From Chryseobacterium sp. ZHDP1 (GTDB lineage: Bacteria > Bacteroidota > Bacteroidia > Flavobacteriales > Weeksellaceae), in assembly GCF_018603435.1 (NCBI RefSeq), contig NZ_CP075682.1:3224001-3288000 (forward strand): a stretch of 64,000 nt of DNA, read 5' to 3'. Made by a program: the position numbers and the translations under genes. The first letter of the stretch is position 1. Each line of letters begins with the position of its first letter. This document shows, in pieces, positions 8,663 to 17,138 of the stretch. A model generated the notes under the pieces. It was given only the letters and a program-made list of their open reading frames with translations. It was not told where the DNA came from and did no database searches.

Positions 8663-9955
8663 ATGAGCAACGAGCTTCAAAATATAAAAAATCGTTTCGG
8701 AATCATCGGGAACTTTCCGGCTTTAAACCGTGCTTTGGAAAAAGCCATTCAGGTCGCACCAACCGACATTTCAGTCCTTGTTATCGGGGAAAGTGGAGTA
8801 GGGAAAGAATTTATTCCGAAAATTATCCATTCAGAATCCAAAAGGAAACATCAGCCTTATATTGTCGTTAACTGTGGAGCAATTCCCGAAGGAACGATTG
8901 ATTCCGAATTGTTCGGACACGAAAAAGGAGCATTTACAGGAGCTACAGCAACCAGAAAAGGATATTTTGAGGTTGCCGATGGCGGAACGATCTTTTTAGA
9001 TGAGGTGGGAGAGCTTCCTTTACAGACACAAGTTCGTTTACTTCGTGTTTTGGAAAGCGGCGAATTTATGAAAGTAGGTTCTTCACAGGTTCAGAAAACC
9101 AATGTAAGAATTGTCGCTGCAACGAATGTGAACATGATGAAGGCAATTCAGGACGGAAGATTCCGGGAAGATCTTTATTACCGTCTCAATACAGTGCAGA
9201 TCGATATGCCGCCTTTACGCGAAAGAAAAGGGGATATTCATTTGCTTTTCAGAAAATTTGCCATCGATTTTGCTGAAAAATACAGAATGCCGGAACTTGA
9301 ACTTGAGCCAAGTGCAGTACATTACATCGAAAATTATACATTTCCCGGAAATATTCGTCAGTTAAGAAATTTGGTAGAACAAATGACGGTCGTAGAAAGA
9401 AACAGACACGTAGAAGTTGAAAAACTGGCGGAATATATTCCCATGGAATCACACCTTCCCATGGTTGTCAATACACCGAATACGCCAAAGCAGAACGATT
9501 TCGGAAGCGAAAGAGAAATCATGTACAAAATTCTATTTGACATGAGAAACGATATTAATGATTTAAAATCCTTAACTTCGGAATTGATAAAAAACAGAGG
9601 AACATCTGATCTGAGCAGTCACGAGAAAAATTTAATCAACAGAATTTATACTCCTGAAACACAGCAGAATGTGGCTCCCGGTTCTTTACTGTATTTTGAA
9701 AACAATAATAATCATAATCCGGTAGTTCAGAATCCGACAATTATTTCAGAGCCGGACAACAGCTACGAAGATATTGAAGATATTGAAATTGAAGAAAACA
9801 GACCCGAATCTTTATCGCTTCAGAATAACGAAAAAGACCTGATTATCAAAGCGCTGGAAAAGCATAAAGGAAGAAGAAATAAGGCAGCGGATGAACTGGG
9901 AATTTCCCAAAGAACTTTGTACAGAAAAATAAAACAGTATAACTTAGAAGAATAA
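8663..9955 (+). CDS. Sigma-54-dependent transcriptional activator
   Basis: 430-residue enhancer-binding protein that remodels sigma-54 RNA polymerase by ATP hydrolysis. The AAA+ domain starts almost at the N-terminus: Walker A GESGVGKE (42-49), the sigma-54 contact loop GAFTGA (89-94), Walker B FLDE (111-114), and the R-finger region PPLRERKGDI near 184. A long variable linker precedes a Fis-type HTH at about 390-428 (RRNKAADELGISQRTLYRKI). There is no receiver or sensing domain, so control must come from expression or a partner. The neighbouring lptE suggests envelope-related targets. Confidence 0.9.
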   Translation: MSNELQNIKNRFGIIGNFPALNRALEKAIQVAPTDISVLVIGESGVGKEFIPKIIHSESKRKHQPYIVVNCGAIPEGTIDSELFGHEKGAFTGATATRKGYFEVADGGTIFLDEVGELPLQTQVRLLRVLESGEFMKVGSSQVQKTNVRIVAATNVNMMKAIQDGRFREDLYYRLNTVQIDMPPLRERKGDIHLLFRKFAIDFAEKYRMPELELEPSAVHYIENYTFPGNIRQLRNLVEQMTVVERNRHVEVEKLAEYIPMESHLPMVVNTPNTPKQNDFGSEREIMYKILFDMRNDINDLKSLTSELIKNRGTSDLSSHEKNLINRIYTPETQQNVAPGSLLYFENNNNHNPVVQNPTIISEPDNSYEDIEDIEIEENRPESLSLQNNEKDLIIKALEKHKGRRNKAADELGISQRTLYRKIKQYNLEE

Positions 9956-9973
9956 TAAACTAAAAATTAAATC

Positions 9974-10663
9974 ATGGTGAAAATTAATGCAAAACCGGTC
10001 AATTTCAAATTAGGAAATTACATCAGCGACGGATACGAATTCTACAAAGCAAATTTTGGAAATTTGTTGGGCGCTTTCTTCCTTGCAATGATTATGTCGA
10101 TCATTCCTTTTTGCGGACTTTTGGCAGTGGGAAATTTTTATAAATATTGCCGTGATTTAAGAGCCGGAAGACAGGTAAGCGCAGGAGATATTTTCAATTT
10201 TGATAATTTCACGCCTTACTTCATGATCCAGCTTATTTTATTCGCCGGAGTAATGGTCATTTATATTCCCATGATTATCATGATGGTCGCAATTGGAGAA
10301 CAAGATCCTTCCGCCGGAGCACCTGCCGTTTTTTTCATTTATATGTTCTTCGTGTATGTTGGGATTTTATTCGTAGCCCTGAAAGGTTTTTATATGCCCG
10401 CTTTAATTTCCCTTGCAGGAGTTACAGAGATTAAACAGGCATGGAAAATCTCTTCTGTGATGAGTAAAGGAAACCTTTGGTCCATCTTTTTATATTCACT
10501 GGCAGTAGCATTTTTATCTCAGTTAGGTGTTATCGCATGTTTTATTGGCTTGATTTTTACAATACCTTTTGCATATGCTTCTCACTATTTTGCGTATGAA
10601 GATGCTTTAAAGCAGGTTACTTATGACGAAATTCAGGAAATTGGAATTAAAAATGAATTTTAA
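9974..10663 (+). CDS. Integral membrane protein, DUF4013-like
   Basis: 229 residues with about five hydrophobic helices (near 33-55, 75-100, 115-135, 160-180, 185-210). It begins with KLGNYISDGYEFYKANFGNLLGA, as in families of small membrane proteins with repeated helix pairs. No catalytic motif is visible. It is 18 bp downstream of the sigma-54 activator and overlaps lptE, so it sits in an envelope-related operon. Function unknown. Confidence 0.65.
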   Translation: MVKINAKPVNFKLGNYISDGYEFYKANFGNLLGAFFLAMIMSIIPFCGLLAVGNFYKYCRDLRAGRQVSAGDIFNFDNFTPYFMIQLILFAGVMVIYIPMIIMMVAIGEQDPSAGAPAVFFIYMFFVYVGILFVALKGFYMPALISLAGVTEIKQAWKISSVMSKGNLWSIFLYSLAVAFLSQLGVIACFIGLIFTIPFAYASHYFAYEDALKQVTYDEIQEIGIKNEF

Positions 10664-11204
10664 AATTAAAAATATTAAAATAGGACAGCCAAAATTTTGG
10701 CTTTTAGTACTGTGTCTGTCAGTGCTGAATTCGTGTTACAGTTTTACGGGATCATCTCTTAAAGATGAAAAAACAATTCAGATCAATGAATTTCCCAATA
10801 ATGCCCCCTTGGTAAATCCCACATTGTCGCAACAGTTTTCAACAGATGTCCAGAACAGATTCCTTCAGAGAACTACTCTGAAAGGGACAAAGGAAAATCC
10901 CGACATTCTGGTGGAAGGTGAAATAACGGATTATTCTATTACACCGACCACGATTGGTTCCAACACGGTTACCAATCAGAGTACAGGAGGAGTTGTACAG
11001 CAATCTCAGAACAAACTTACCATCACGGTGAAAGTTCATTACGAGAATAAGCTTCATCCGGAGCTGAGTTTCGACAGAACATACAGTGATGAAGCGGTGT
11101 TCAACAGCAGCCTTTCCCAGTCTGAGATAGAATCTTCTCAGGTGAAAATTGCGACGGACAGAATTATAAACAAGATATTTAACGATATTGTAGCGAATTG
11201 GTAA
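10653..11204 (+). CDS. lptE: LPS assembly lipoprotein LptE
   Basis: Outer-membrane lipoprotein that plugs the LptD translocon and helps insert lipopolysaccharide. From the ATG at 10653 the product is 183 residues, with a lipobox ending at Cys28 (LSVLNSC). The mature part starts with the typical YSFTGSSL and IQINEFPN segments and a C-terminal alternation of beta strands and a helix. An upstream ATG at 10623 in the same frame would add ten residues before the signal peptide and is less likely. It overlaps the preceding gene by 11 bp. Confidence 0.85.
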   Translation: MNFKIKNIKIGQPKFWLLVLCLSVLNSCYSFTGSSLKDEKTIQINEFPNNAPLVNPTLSQQFSTDVQNRFLQRTTLKGTKENPDILVEGEITDYSITPTTIGSNTVTNQSTGGVVQQSQNKLTITVKVHYENKLHPELSFDRTYSDEAVFNSSLSQSEIESSQVKIATDRIINKIFNDIVANW

Positions 11205-11205
11205 G

Positions 11206-13521
11206 ATGAATCATAGAGTTTTAGAATTATTAAAGACCCCGAAAAACATTCAGTCAGAGGATCTCAATCTTCTGAAAGAAGAGATTAATTCTTTTCCCTA
11301 TATTCAGAATATCAGAGCGTTGTATTTGTATGGGGTACATCTGTATGATAAAGACAATTATCAGAAAGTACTTTCTACAACAGCTGCTTATACCACAGAT
11401 AAAAAGATTCTTTATCAGCTGATTAACGGTAAAATTCAGCAGAAGCCGAAACCTGAAATAAAACAGGAAACGGTAATGGAGAAAATCATTCCTGCGGAAA
11501 ATCCGCTTAAGATTTTGTATCAGACAAAGGCGGGTAGTTTTCCGCTTAAACGAGAAGAAAATCCTGTGGCTGAAACTCAGCAGCAAATCGTTGAGGAAAC
11601 GCTACCGCAAATCTTTACATCAGAAGAAGAAAACCGCATTCTTCCGCCTCCGAGAGAAGAAATTAAGCATTTGTATGTAAACGGAGAACGAAACAGAATT
11701 CTGTTCGAAGGAGAAGAAAATTTTCTTGAAGATGATACTTTTGAAACAATTGATCTTGAATCCACGCTGGAATCCGGTTCTATCGTAACTCAGAAAGCTG
11801 AGAAAAAAGAAGAGCATGCTTCGGAAGAAAAACCGACTGAAAATATTCCGGCTGTAGAAGAAAATGATGAATTCATTCCTGAAACTACCGTTGAAGAAGA
11901 AAACTTAAATTCTAAGCCTGCGCAAGAGAAAATTCCAGATAATTCGGAATCAGAATTCTCTGAACAGGAAGCTGCATCTGCAATTCAGAAAGAAGAAAAT
12001 AAATCAACAGAAGAGCAGTCTGATCATATTTTAGATAAAGCTGAAAACTCAGAGGAAAAGCCTTCTGAAGAAACGTCAGAATTTACCACTGAAACGATTG
12101 TTGAAGAGGAAAATCTAAGTAATGAAACTGAAAAAGAAGAAATTTCAGATAAATCAGAATTAAGCTTCCATGAAACAGAAACTTTCCTTCCAGAATTACA
12201 GGTCTCTGCAAATGAATCTGTTGAAGAACCGGAAAATGAGAGCAATGAGTCTGAAAATTCAGAAATAATTTCATCAGAAGAGTCCGCAGAATTTACGCCT
12301 GAAACCATTATTGATGAAGATGAAATTTCATCCGAGAAAGAAGAAAAGGTTGTTCAGAATGATGCTGAACTAAGTTTCCACGGAACAGAATCTTTCCTTC
12401 CGGAAGTAAAAATTCAGGCAAATACAGAAGATAAAATTGCAGAAGTACCTCAGCTTAACCTCAATAAACATGAAGACGAAATGCGCCGTCTGATTGAGGA
12501 AGTGGAGAAGAAAATGAAGGAAAAAGCAGCTGCGGAAGAACATAAAAAAGAAGAAGAACCTGAAAATATCGGCCACGACATCAGTTTTGCCGAAACCCAA
12601 AGTTTTGAGGTGAAACCTATTGAAACGGAAACTCAGGAAGAAATTAAAACGGAAAATGCAGCAGAAAACGATTCTGAACAGATTGAAGAACCAAAAGCCG
12701 AAATCACTGAAGAAAAACAAGAAACTGAAGTGAAATCTGCATGGAAACCAATGTCTTTCGATTCCAACCTTCCCGATTCTCTGATCAGTAAATCTTCTGA
12801 AGTTGTGCAGCCTAAAACTGAAGAGCGGAAAGCAGATAAAACAGTGGAAATTCAGCAACCGGAAATTGCAGAGCAGAAGCAAATAGCAGAAGCCGAAACT
12901 GAGCCAAATTCTGAAGAAAGCATAGTTTCCGAAATCTCTGAAGATGCCGTTGAACAAAACACGGATGAAAATATTTCTGAGAATTCAGAAGAAAATAAAG
13001 AGGAAGTTCCGGTAATGAACGTTTCGTTTTTCGGATCGGGATGGACGATTCCTCAACCAGAAAAAGAAAAAATGACAGAAGAATCCAAACAGGAAAGCAA
13101 AGAAGAAGAAAATACAGTTGAAATTCCTGTGGAAAAACCTGCAAAAACAGCCAAACCGAACACGTTCGACAGTAATGTTCCGGGTTTCATCAATACATGG
13201 CAAAGCTGGCTGAAAATCGACAGAACGGAAGAAAAACCTAAAGAGGAGAAAACCGATCTGAAAACAAAAGTGATTGAAACTTTTATCGAAAACAATCCGA
13301 GAATCAGTCAGTTAAAAGAAGAAAGTACATTTGTCGTGAAAGAAAAAGGAGACGATATCTCGCATTTGATGACAGAAACTCTGGCAAATCTTTATTTTGA
13401 GCAGAAATTATACACTAAAGCTATAAAAGCATTTGAAATTTTGATTAAGAAAACTCCCGAAAAGAAAAAATATTACGAAGGTAAAATTCAGGAAATTAAA
13501 GATTTCAGAACCAAAGGATAA
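11206..13521 (+). CDS. Long acidic repeat protein with C-terminal TPR-like helices
   Basis: 771 residues. Residues 1-80 are helical (LELLKTPKNI, ALYLYGVHLYD). Residues about 130-690 are extremely Glu/Lys/Ser-rich and probably disordered, with degenerate repeats: SFHETETFLPE (near 320), SFHGTESFLPE (near 388), ISFAETQSFE (near 458), and several TPETTVEEENL-like units. The last 60 residues (TETLANLYFEQKLYTKAIKAFEIL) look like a TPR pair. There is no signal peptide. It starts one base after the lptE stop, an arrangement common in Flavobacteria. Function unknown. Confidence 0.75.
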   Translation: MNHRVLELLKTPKNIQSEDLNLLKEEINSFPYIQNIRALYLYGVHLYDKDNYQKVLSTTAAYTTDKKILYQLINGKIQQKPKPEIKQETVMEKIIPAENPLKILYQTKAGSFPLKREENPVAETQQQIVEETLPQIFTSEEENRILPPPREEIKHLYVNGERNRILFEGEENFLEDDTFETIDLESTLESGSIVTQKAEKKEEHASEEKPTENIPAVEENDEFIPETTVEEENLNSKPAQEKIPDNSESEFSEQEAASAIQKEENKSTEEQSDHILDKAENSEEKPSEETSEFTTETIVEEENLSNETEKEEISDKSELSFHETETFLPELQVSANESVEEPENESNESENSEIISSEESAEFTPETIIDEDEISSEKEEKVVQNDAELSFHGTESFLPEVKIQANTEDKIAEVPQLNLNKHEDEMRRLIEEVEKKMKEKAAAEEHKKEEEPENIGHDISFAETQSFEVKPIETETQEEIKTENAAENDSEQIEEPKAEITEEKQETEVKSAWKPMSFDSNLPDSLISKSSEVVQPKTEERKADKTVEIQQPEIAEQKQIAEAETEPNSEESIVSEISEDAVEQNTDENISENSEENKEEVPVMNVSFFGSGWTIPQPEKEKMTEESKQESKEEENTVEIPVEKPAKTAKPNTFDSNVPGFINTWQSWLKIDRTEEKPKEEKTDLKTKVIETFIENNPRISQLKEESTFVVKEKGDDISHLMTETLANLYFEQKLYTKAIKAFEILIKKTPEKKKYYEGKIQEIKDFRTKG

Positions 13522-13536
13522 CCTAAAAACGATAGA

Positions 13537-13728
13537 ATGAGCTTATTATCAATTAACGCTTTTCAAATCCTTCTTGGTGCGGTTGCGGTCATTATTTTAT
13601 ACATTGCGGCAATTGCTGTTCTGTTGAGAACAAAATCAGGAATTCTGCCTTATTTGGCATTAATACTTTTTCCCGTCATAGGTCCTTTGGGAATTCTTCT
13701 TGGAAATTATAACAGGAAAGCAAAATAA
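13537..13728 (+). CDS. Small membrane protein, PLDc_N-like
   Basis: 63 residues with two hydrophobic helices (about 8-28 and 36-55) joined by LLRTKSG and ending FPVIGPLGILLGNY. This is the pattern of the phospholipase-D-nuclease N-terminal (PLDc_N) membrane module, here without any catalytic domain. It is the last gene of the lptE operon, just before a strong terminator. Confidence 0.6.
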   Translation: MSLLSINAFQILLGAVAVIILYIAAIAVLLRTKSGILPYLALILFPVIGPLGILLGNYNRKAK

Positions 13729-13729
13729 A

Positions 13730-13760
13730 CAAAAGAGCGGAGAATTTTTCCGCTCTTTTG
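13730..13760. terminator. Bidirectional terminator between convergent genes
   Basis: CAAAAGAGCGG (13730-13740) pairs perfectly with CCGCTCTTTTG (13750-13760). The A/T flanks serve both strands: the lptE operon on plus and the DUF4126 gene on minus. Confidence 0.85.
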
Positions 13761-13763
13761 CCT

Positions 13764-14372
13764 TTATGTCTGTTGAGGAAGTTCTTTATTTTTCCTGAAT
13801 TTCCGCCATAGTTTTCGCCCGAACAGGATAACTCCTATAACAATTAAAATTGCGCAGATTCCGGCAATAACAGGAGCTGCCATTGCCAGAAATGCCATGA
13901 TTCCTGCTCCGGCTGTTTCCGCTGTTCCGACGACCGAATTTCCCAAGCCTCCCGTAGTTGCCGTAGATGCAGCGCGAAGCCCCGCAAAGCCTGAACTGAT
14001 GGTTGCTGCAGTTCCCCCTCCTGCAATTAAAGCTAAAGCCCACTGTGGAAAAGTTCCAAGATCTGCAAACTGACTGGCAAACAAAACAGAACCTGCAATC
14101 GTCGCCATCGGAACAGAAATCGTATCCAGCAAATGGTCTACAAAAGGAATATAATAGGCTAAAATTTCTACAACGGTTGCAATTCCGGTGGTGATTAAAG
14201 TGGGAAGTCCGGAAAGCCATTCAAAATTTTCGTTCATGGGAATCCAGTGCATATACGAAGCAAGACTTACGGCAAACATCGGAAGAAATACTCTGAATCC
14301 GCTTGCTGCAGCCAGTCCGATACCAATAAATGCACTCAGGAGATAAGGTAAATAAGGAACGTTGTCTAACAT
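13764..14372 (-). CDS. DUF4126 membrane protein
   Basis: 202 residues from the ATG at 14372. It has five or more hydrophobic segments, including YLLSAFIGIGLAAASGFRVFLP, PTLITTGIATVVEILAYY and a Gly/Ala-rich middle (GGTAATISSGFAGLRAAST). This matches the DUF4126 family of uncharacterised inner-membrane proteins. The frame extends upstream to 14462, but those 30 residues cover an A/T-rich promoter-like stretch and are unlikely to be translated. It is monocistronic with a shared terminator. Confidence 0.75.
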   Translation of the reverse strand: MLDNVPYLPYLLSAFIGIGLAAASGFRVFLPMFAVSLASYMHWIPMNENFEWLSGLPTLITTGIATVVEILAYYIPFVDHLLDTISVPMATIAGSVLFASQFADLGTFPQWALALIAGGGTAATISSGFAGLRAASTATTGGLGNSVVGTAETAGAGIMAFLAMAAPVIAGICAILIVIGVILFGRKLWRKFRKNKELPQQT

Positions 14373-14487
14373 ATTAATTTTCAGATTGATTGTTTTCCCG
14401 AAGGTACAAAAAAATAAATTCTGAGAAATTTTCTGATAAAAATACTGTTGAATGAAATTCAACCTGAAAATTAAGCGATAGAAAAGA

Positions 14488-14862
14488 TTAAGACTTCTTC
14501 TGAGCCTGACAAAGCTTGATAAACTGTGCCTCTACATCCTGAAATTTTTCGGGCATTTCCGGAGATGCCCAAAACATCATCGCCATTGTTTTATCGCCGA
14601 AAGCTTCTTTAAAAAGATCTTTATTCAGACGGTAACATTCTCTTAAAAGCCTTTTGATACGGTTTCTGTGAACCGCTTTTTTAAAATATTTTTTGGAAAC
14701 CGAAACCGCAAATTTCGTGCTTTCTACAGGTGTTGTCGGTTTGTTTTTAAGAATAATGATTCTCAGATTCCCATTCGTTCTCCATTTACCTTTTTCGAAA
14801 AGTAAAGAGATCTCGGTATTTTTCTTGAGTTTTTCGGCTCTGGGATATCTGAAGTTTGTCAT
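14488..14862 (-). CDS. rnpA: Ribonuclease P protein component
   Basis: 124-residue basic protein that binds the RNase P RNA and helps it cut the 5' leader of pre-tRNAs. Diagnostic features are the N-terminal RAEKLKKNTEISLLFEKGK, the FAVSVSKKYFKKAVHRN strand-helix, and the RNR motif region HRNRIKRLLRECYR (about 65-78). Length is normal. It is not next to rpmH here, unlike in many bacteria. The next gene upstream on the minus strand (tcdA) is 100 bp away. Confidence 0.95.
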   Translation of the reverse strand: MTNFRYPRAEKLKKNTEISLLFEKGKWRTNGNLRIIILKNKPTTPVESTKFAVSVSKKYFKKAVHRNRIKRLLRECYRLNKDLFKEAFGDKTMAMMFWASPEMPEKFQDVEAQFIKLCQAQKKS

Positions 14863-14962
14863 TTACGGACTGTAAAGATAGGATTTGTATGATGTTTTTC
14901 CCACAGATTTTAAAAATTCAGACAAAAATATCCGAAACTTTCGTAAAATCTGCGGTAAAAAA

Positions 14963-15688
14963 TTAATTTTTCTTGGTTAAATAATTGATGACTTCCGCTG
15001 CGGCATACAACCCGAAAATTGCCGGAATAAAGCTGATGGTTCCGTAAAAAGATCTTTTATAATTTGTTCCGTCCGTCATTTTTAAACTGTCGTCTTTTTG
15101 AAGCTCATCAGAGAAAACACATTTAAATCCTTTGTTTATCTTTTCTTTTCGAAGTCTTTTTCTTACCTGTTTTGCAAGATAGCAGTTCTGGGTTTTGCTG
15201 ATGTCTTTCACCATCACTTTGCTCGGATCGGTTTTTCCTCCGGCTCCCATAGAACTTACAAGTTTTATTTTTCTCTTTTTTGCTGCTTTTATCAGGCAAA
15301 GTTTAGGCGTTACACTGTCGATACAGTCCAGAACATAATCAAACTTTCCATTGTCAAGAATTTCTTCCATTCTTTCAGGATTCAGGAATTCGTTGATTTT
15401 GATGAGGTTAAGTTTTGGGTTAATGTCTAACAATCTTTCAGCAACTACCTCAACTTTATGTTTTCCTACTGTGGAATGTAGAGCAGGCAACTGTCTGTTA
15501 ATGTTTGTAATATCTACCGTGTCACCATCTACAATCGTCATGTTTCCGACTCCGGCTCTTGCAAGAAATTCTGCCGCAAAAGAACCGACACCACCCAAAC
15601 CGACAACTAAAACTGTTGCTTTATTCAACTTTTCCAAACCTTCCTCTTTTAAGAGAAGCTCCGTTCTTTCCAACCAGTATTTATCCAT
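14963..15688 (-). CDS. tcdA: tRNA threonylcarbamoyladenosine dehydratase
   Basis: E1-like (ThiF family) enzyme that cyclises t6A37 of tRNA to ct6A using ATP. The 241-residue protein has the nucleotide-binding GLGGVGSFAAEFLARAG (about 30-46), the INRQLPAL segment, and DCIDSVTPK (about 121-129) leading to the helix that precedes SSMGAGGKTDP. The C-terminal SFYGTISFIPAIFGLYAAAEVI is typical. Its start overlaps the TatD-like gene by 8 bp, so the two form an operon. Confidence 0.9.
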   Translation of the reverse strand: MDKYWLERTELLLKEEGLEKLNKATVLVVGLGGVGSFAAEFLARAGVGNMTIVDGDTVDITNINRQLPALHSTVGKHKVEVVAERLLDINPKLNLIKINEFLNPERMEEILDNGKFDYVLDCIDSVTPKLCLIKAAKKRKIKLVSSMGAGGKTDPSKVMVKDISKTQNCYLAKQVRKRLRKEKINKGFKCVFSDELQKDDSLKMTDGTNYKRSFYGTISFIPAIFGLYAAAEVINYLTKKN

Positions 15689-16307
15689 TTTTTATTGTCT
15701 CTAAATTTTCCGAAATCTGTTTGTTTAAATTTTCCAGCGAAATTCCCTTTATTTCAGATACTTTCTCATACAATTCTTCGATGCTGAAATCGTCATTGTC
15801 GGTTTCCAGAAAGATTTTATCTAAAGGAGTAATTTTCAAAGTATTTTGCAAAGATAAATTATACAAAACCGCTTTTCCAAAACTCAGGTAAAAATTATTT
15901 TTCAGCAGATCTTCCGCTATCCTTTCTTTTTTATTAAAACCATGAATAATCATGGGCTGTTCTGAATATTTTTTAAAAGAAATCACTTCATAAAACTTCC
16001 GTACACAATGAATGATTATTGGCTTTTTAACCTCATTTGCAAACCTTATCTGTCTTAAAAAAGCTTCTTCCTGAATTTTCTCTCCGGTTTCAGCGAAAGA
16101 ATCCAGACCGCATTCACCGAGTGCAAAACAGTTTTCAAAAATCATGTTTTTCATCCATTTAAACTGATTATCAAGATTATTCACATCAATATCTTTCGGA
16201 TGAATGCCTATTGAATACGGAAAATCCGGCGGAATCTGTTCAATATCCAGATTGTAAATTCCGTTTGGCATATTTTTCTTATGATGATGAAAGTCAAAAA
16301 AATCCAT
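15681..16307 (-). CDS. TatD family metal-dependent hydrolase
   Basis: 208 residues, shorter than the usual 255-265. TatD-type metal-binding segments remain: an N-terminal HxH (FDFHHHK), ALGECGLD near residue 80, IIIHCVR near 118, MIIHGF near 139, and the final acidic LETDND near 187. Loops between strands are trimmed. Family members act as metal-dependent DNases or D-aminoacyl-tRNA deacylase-like enzymes; the substrate here is unknown. It is coupled to tcdA by an 8-bp overlap. Confidence 0.8.
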   Translation of the reverse strand: MDFFDFHHHKKNMPNGIYNLDIEQIPPDFPYSIGIHPKDIDVNNLDNQFKWMKNMIFENCFALGECGLDSFAETGEKIQEEAFLRQIRFANEVKKPIIIHCVRKFYEVISFKKYSEQPMIIHGFNKKERIAEDLLKNNFYLSFGKAVLYNLSLQNTLKITPLDKIFLETDNDDFSIEELYEKVSEIKGISLENLNKQISENLETIKNG

Positions 16308-16348
16308 TAATCAAAAATACTATTAATTTAGATTTAACGTAAATTTCT

Positions 16349-16362
16349 TAAACGAACGTTTA
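16349..16362. promoter_or_regulatory. Palindrome before the TetR gene, candidate operator
   Basis: TAAACG and CGTTTA flank a two-base AA spacer to give a 14-bp inverted repeat. It abuts the -7 element TAAATTTG (16363-16370). TetR-family genes often control themselves through such sites. Confidence 0.4.
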
Positions 16363-16405
16363 TAAATTTGTTAAAAATTTCATAACTTTACTCAAAGTGC
16401 ACTTC

Positions 16406-17035
16406 ATGAAGAAAAAATTTACAGAAAAGCAAATACATATTTTAGATATCGCGGAAGAACTTATTGCAAAGAAAGGATATGAGGGAACCTCCGTCAGAGA
16501 TATTTGTTCGAAGGCAAATATTAATGTTGCAATGATTTCTTATTATTTTGGCTCGAAAGAAAAGATGATGTCGTATCTTTATCAGTACAGGGTTTTAAAA
16601 ACAAGAGAGACTTTTTCAGAGTTTGCAGATACCATTAAAGACGGGAAGCCGGAAATGCAGCTCAAAGAAATTATTAAATATATTGTTTCTCAGTTATTTA
16701 AATATAATTATTTCCATGGGTTTGTTACGCAGGAACTTCGCCATACAGAAAATTTAAAAGATGAACTGCTGGATTTTTATCAGCTTTTCGTTAAAAAATT
16801 AGACGAAGTCATTAAAAAAGGCGTGGCTTCAGGCGTTTTTACCTTCACTCCCAAACCTGAAGATATTTTAACAACCATTATCGGTTCCACCTTATTCGTG
16901 ATCCGCAACCGGAATTTTTATGAATTGTATGTTCCGAACAAAAGCGAGGAAACCTACACAAAGGAAGCAGAGAAAAAAGTGAGAATGAATCTTTTAATGA
17001 CGGTTTTTGCCATTTTGGGATACGCTGCAGACTAA
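16406..17035 (+). CDS. TetR/AcrR family transcriptional regulator
   Basis: 209 residues from ATG 16406. The N-terminal HTH is clear: KQIHILDIAEELIAKKGYEGTSVRDICSKANINVAMISYYFGSKEKMMSYL (residues about 6-57). The C-terminal half is helical, as in ligand-binding TetR domains, with no recognisable effector class. The frame also opens at GTG 16397, three codons earlier, but the ATG gives the usual short N-terminus. A palindrome overlaps its promoter, consistent with autorepression. No efflux gene is adjacent. Confidence 0.85.
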   Translation: MKKKFTEKQIHILDIAEELIAKKGYEGTSVRDICSKANINVAMISYYFGSKEKMMSYLYQYRVLKTRETFSEFADTIKDGKPEMQLKEIIKYIVSQLFKYNYFHGFVTQELRHTENLKDELLDFYQLFVKKLDEVIKKGVASGVFTFTPKPEDILTTIIGSTLFVIRNRNFYELYVPNKSEETYTKEAEKKVRMNLLMTVFAILGYAAD

Positions 17036-17138
17036 AATTACGTTAAATAATCATAAAAAAAAATCTATTGGCAAAAAAGTTATATTTTTGCAAATTAGTA
17101 AATCGGCTGAATAATCCGAAAACTGTTGAACTTTTTAT

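Noticed and set aside
12370..12957. 195-codon antisense frame inside the acidic repeat gene
   Set aside because: An artefact of Glu/Lys-rich codons on the other strand, giving Phe/Leu-rich nonsense.
14373..14462. 30-residue N-terminal extension of the DUF4126 protein
   Set aside because: Lies in A/T-rich promoter-like sequence; the family starts at the second Met.
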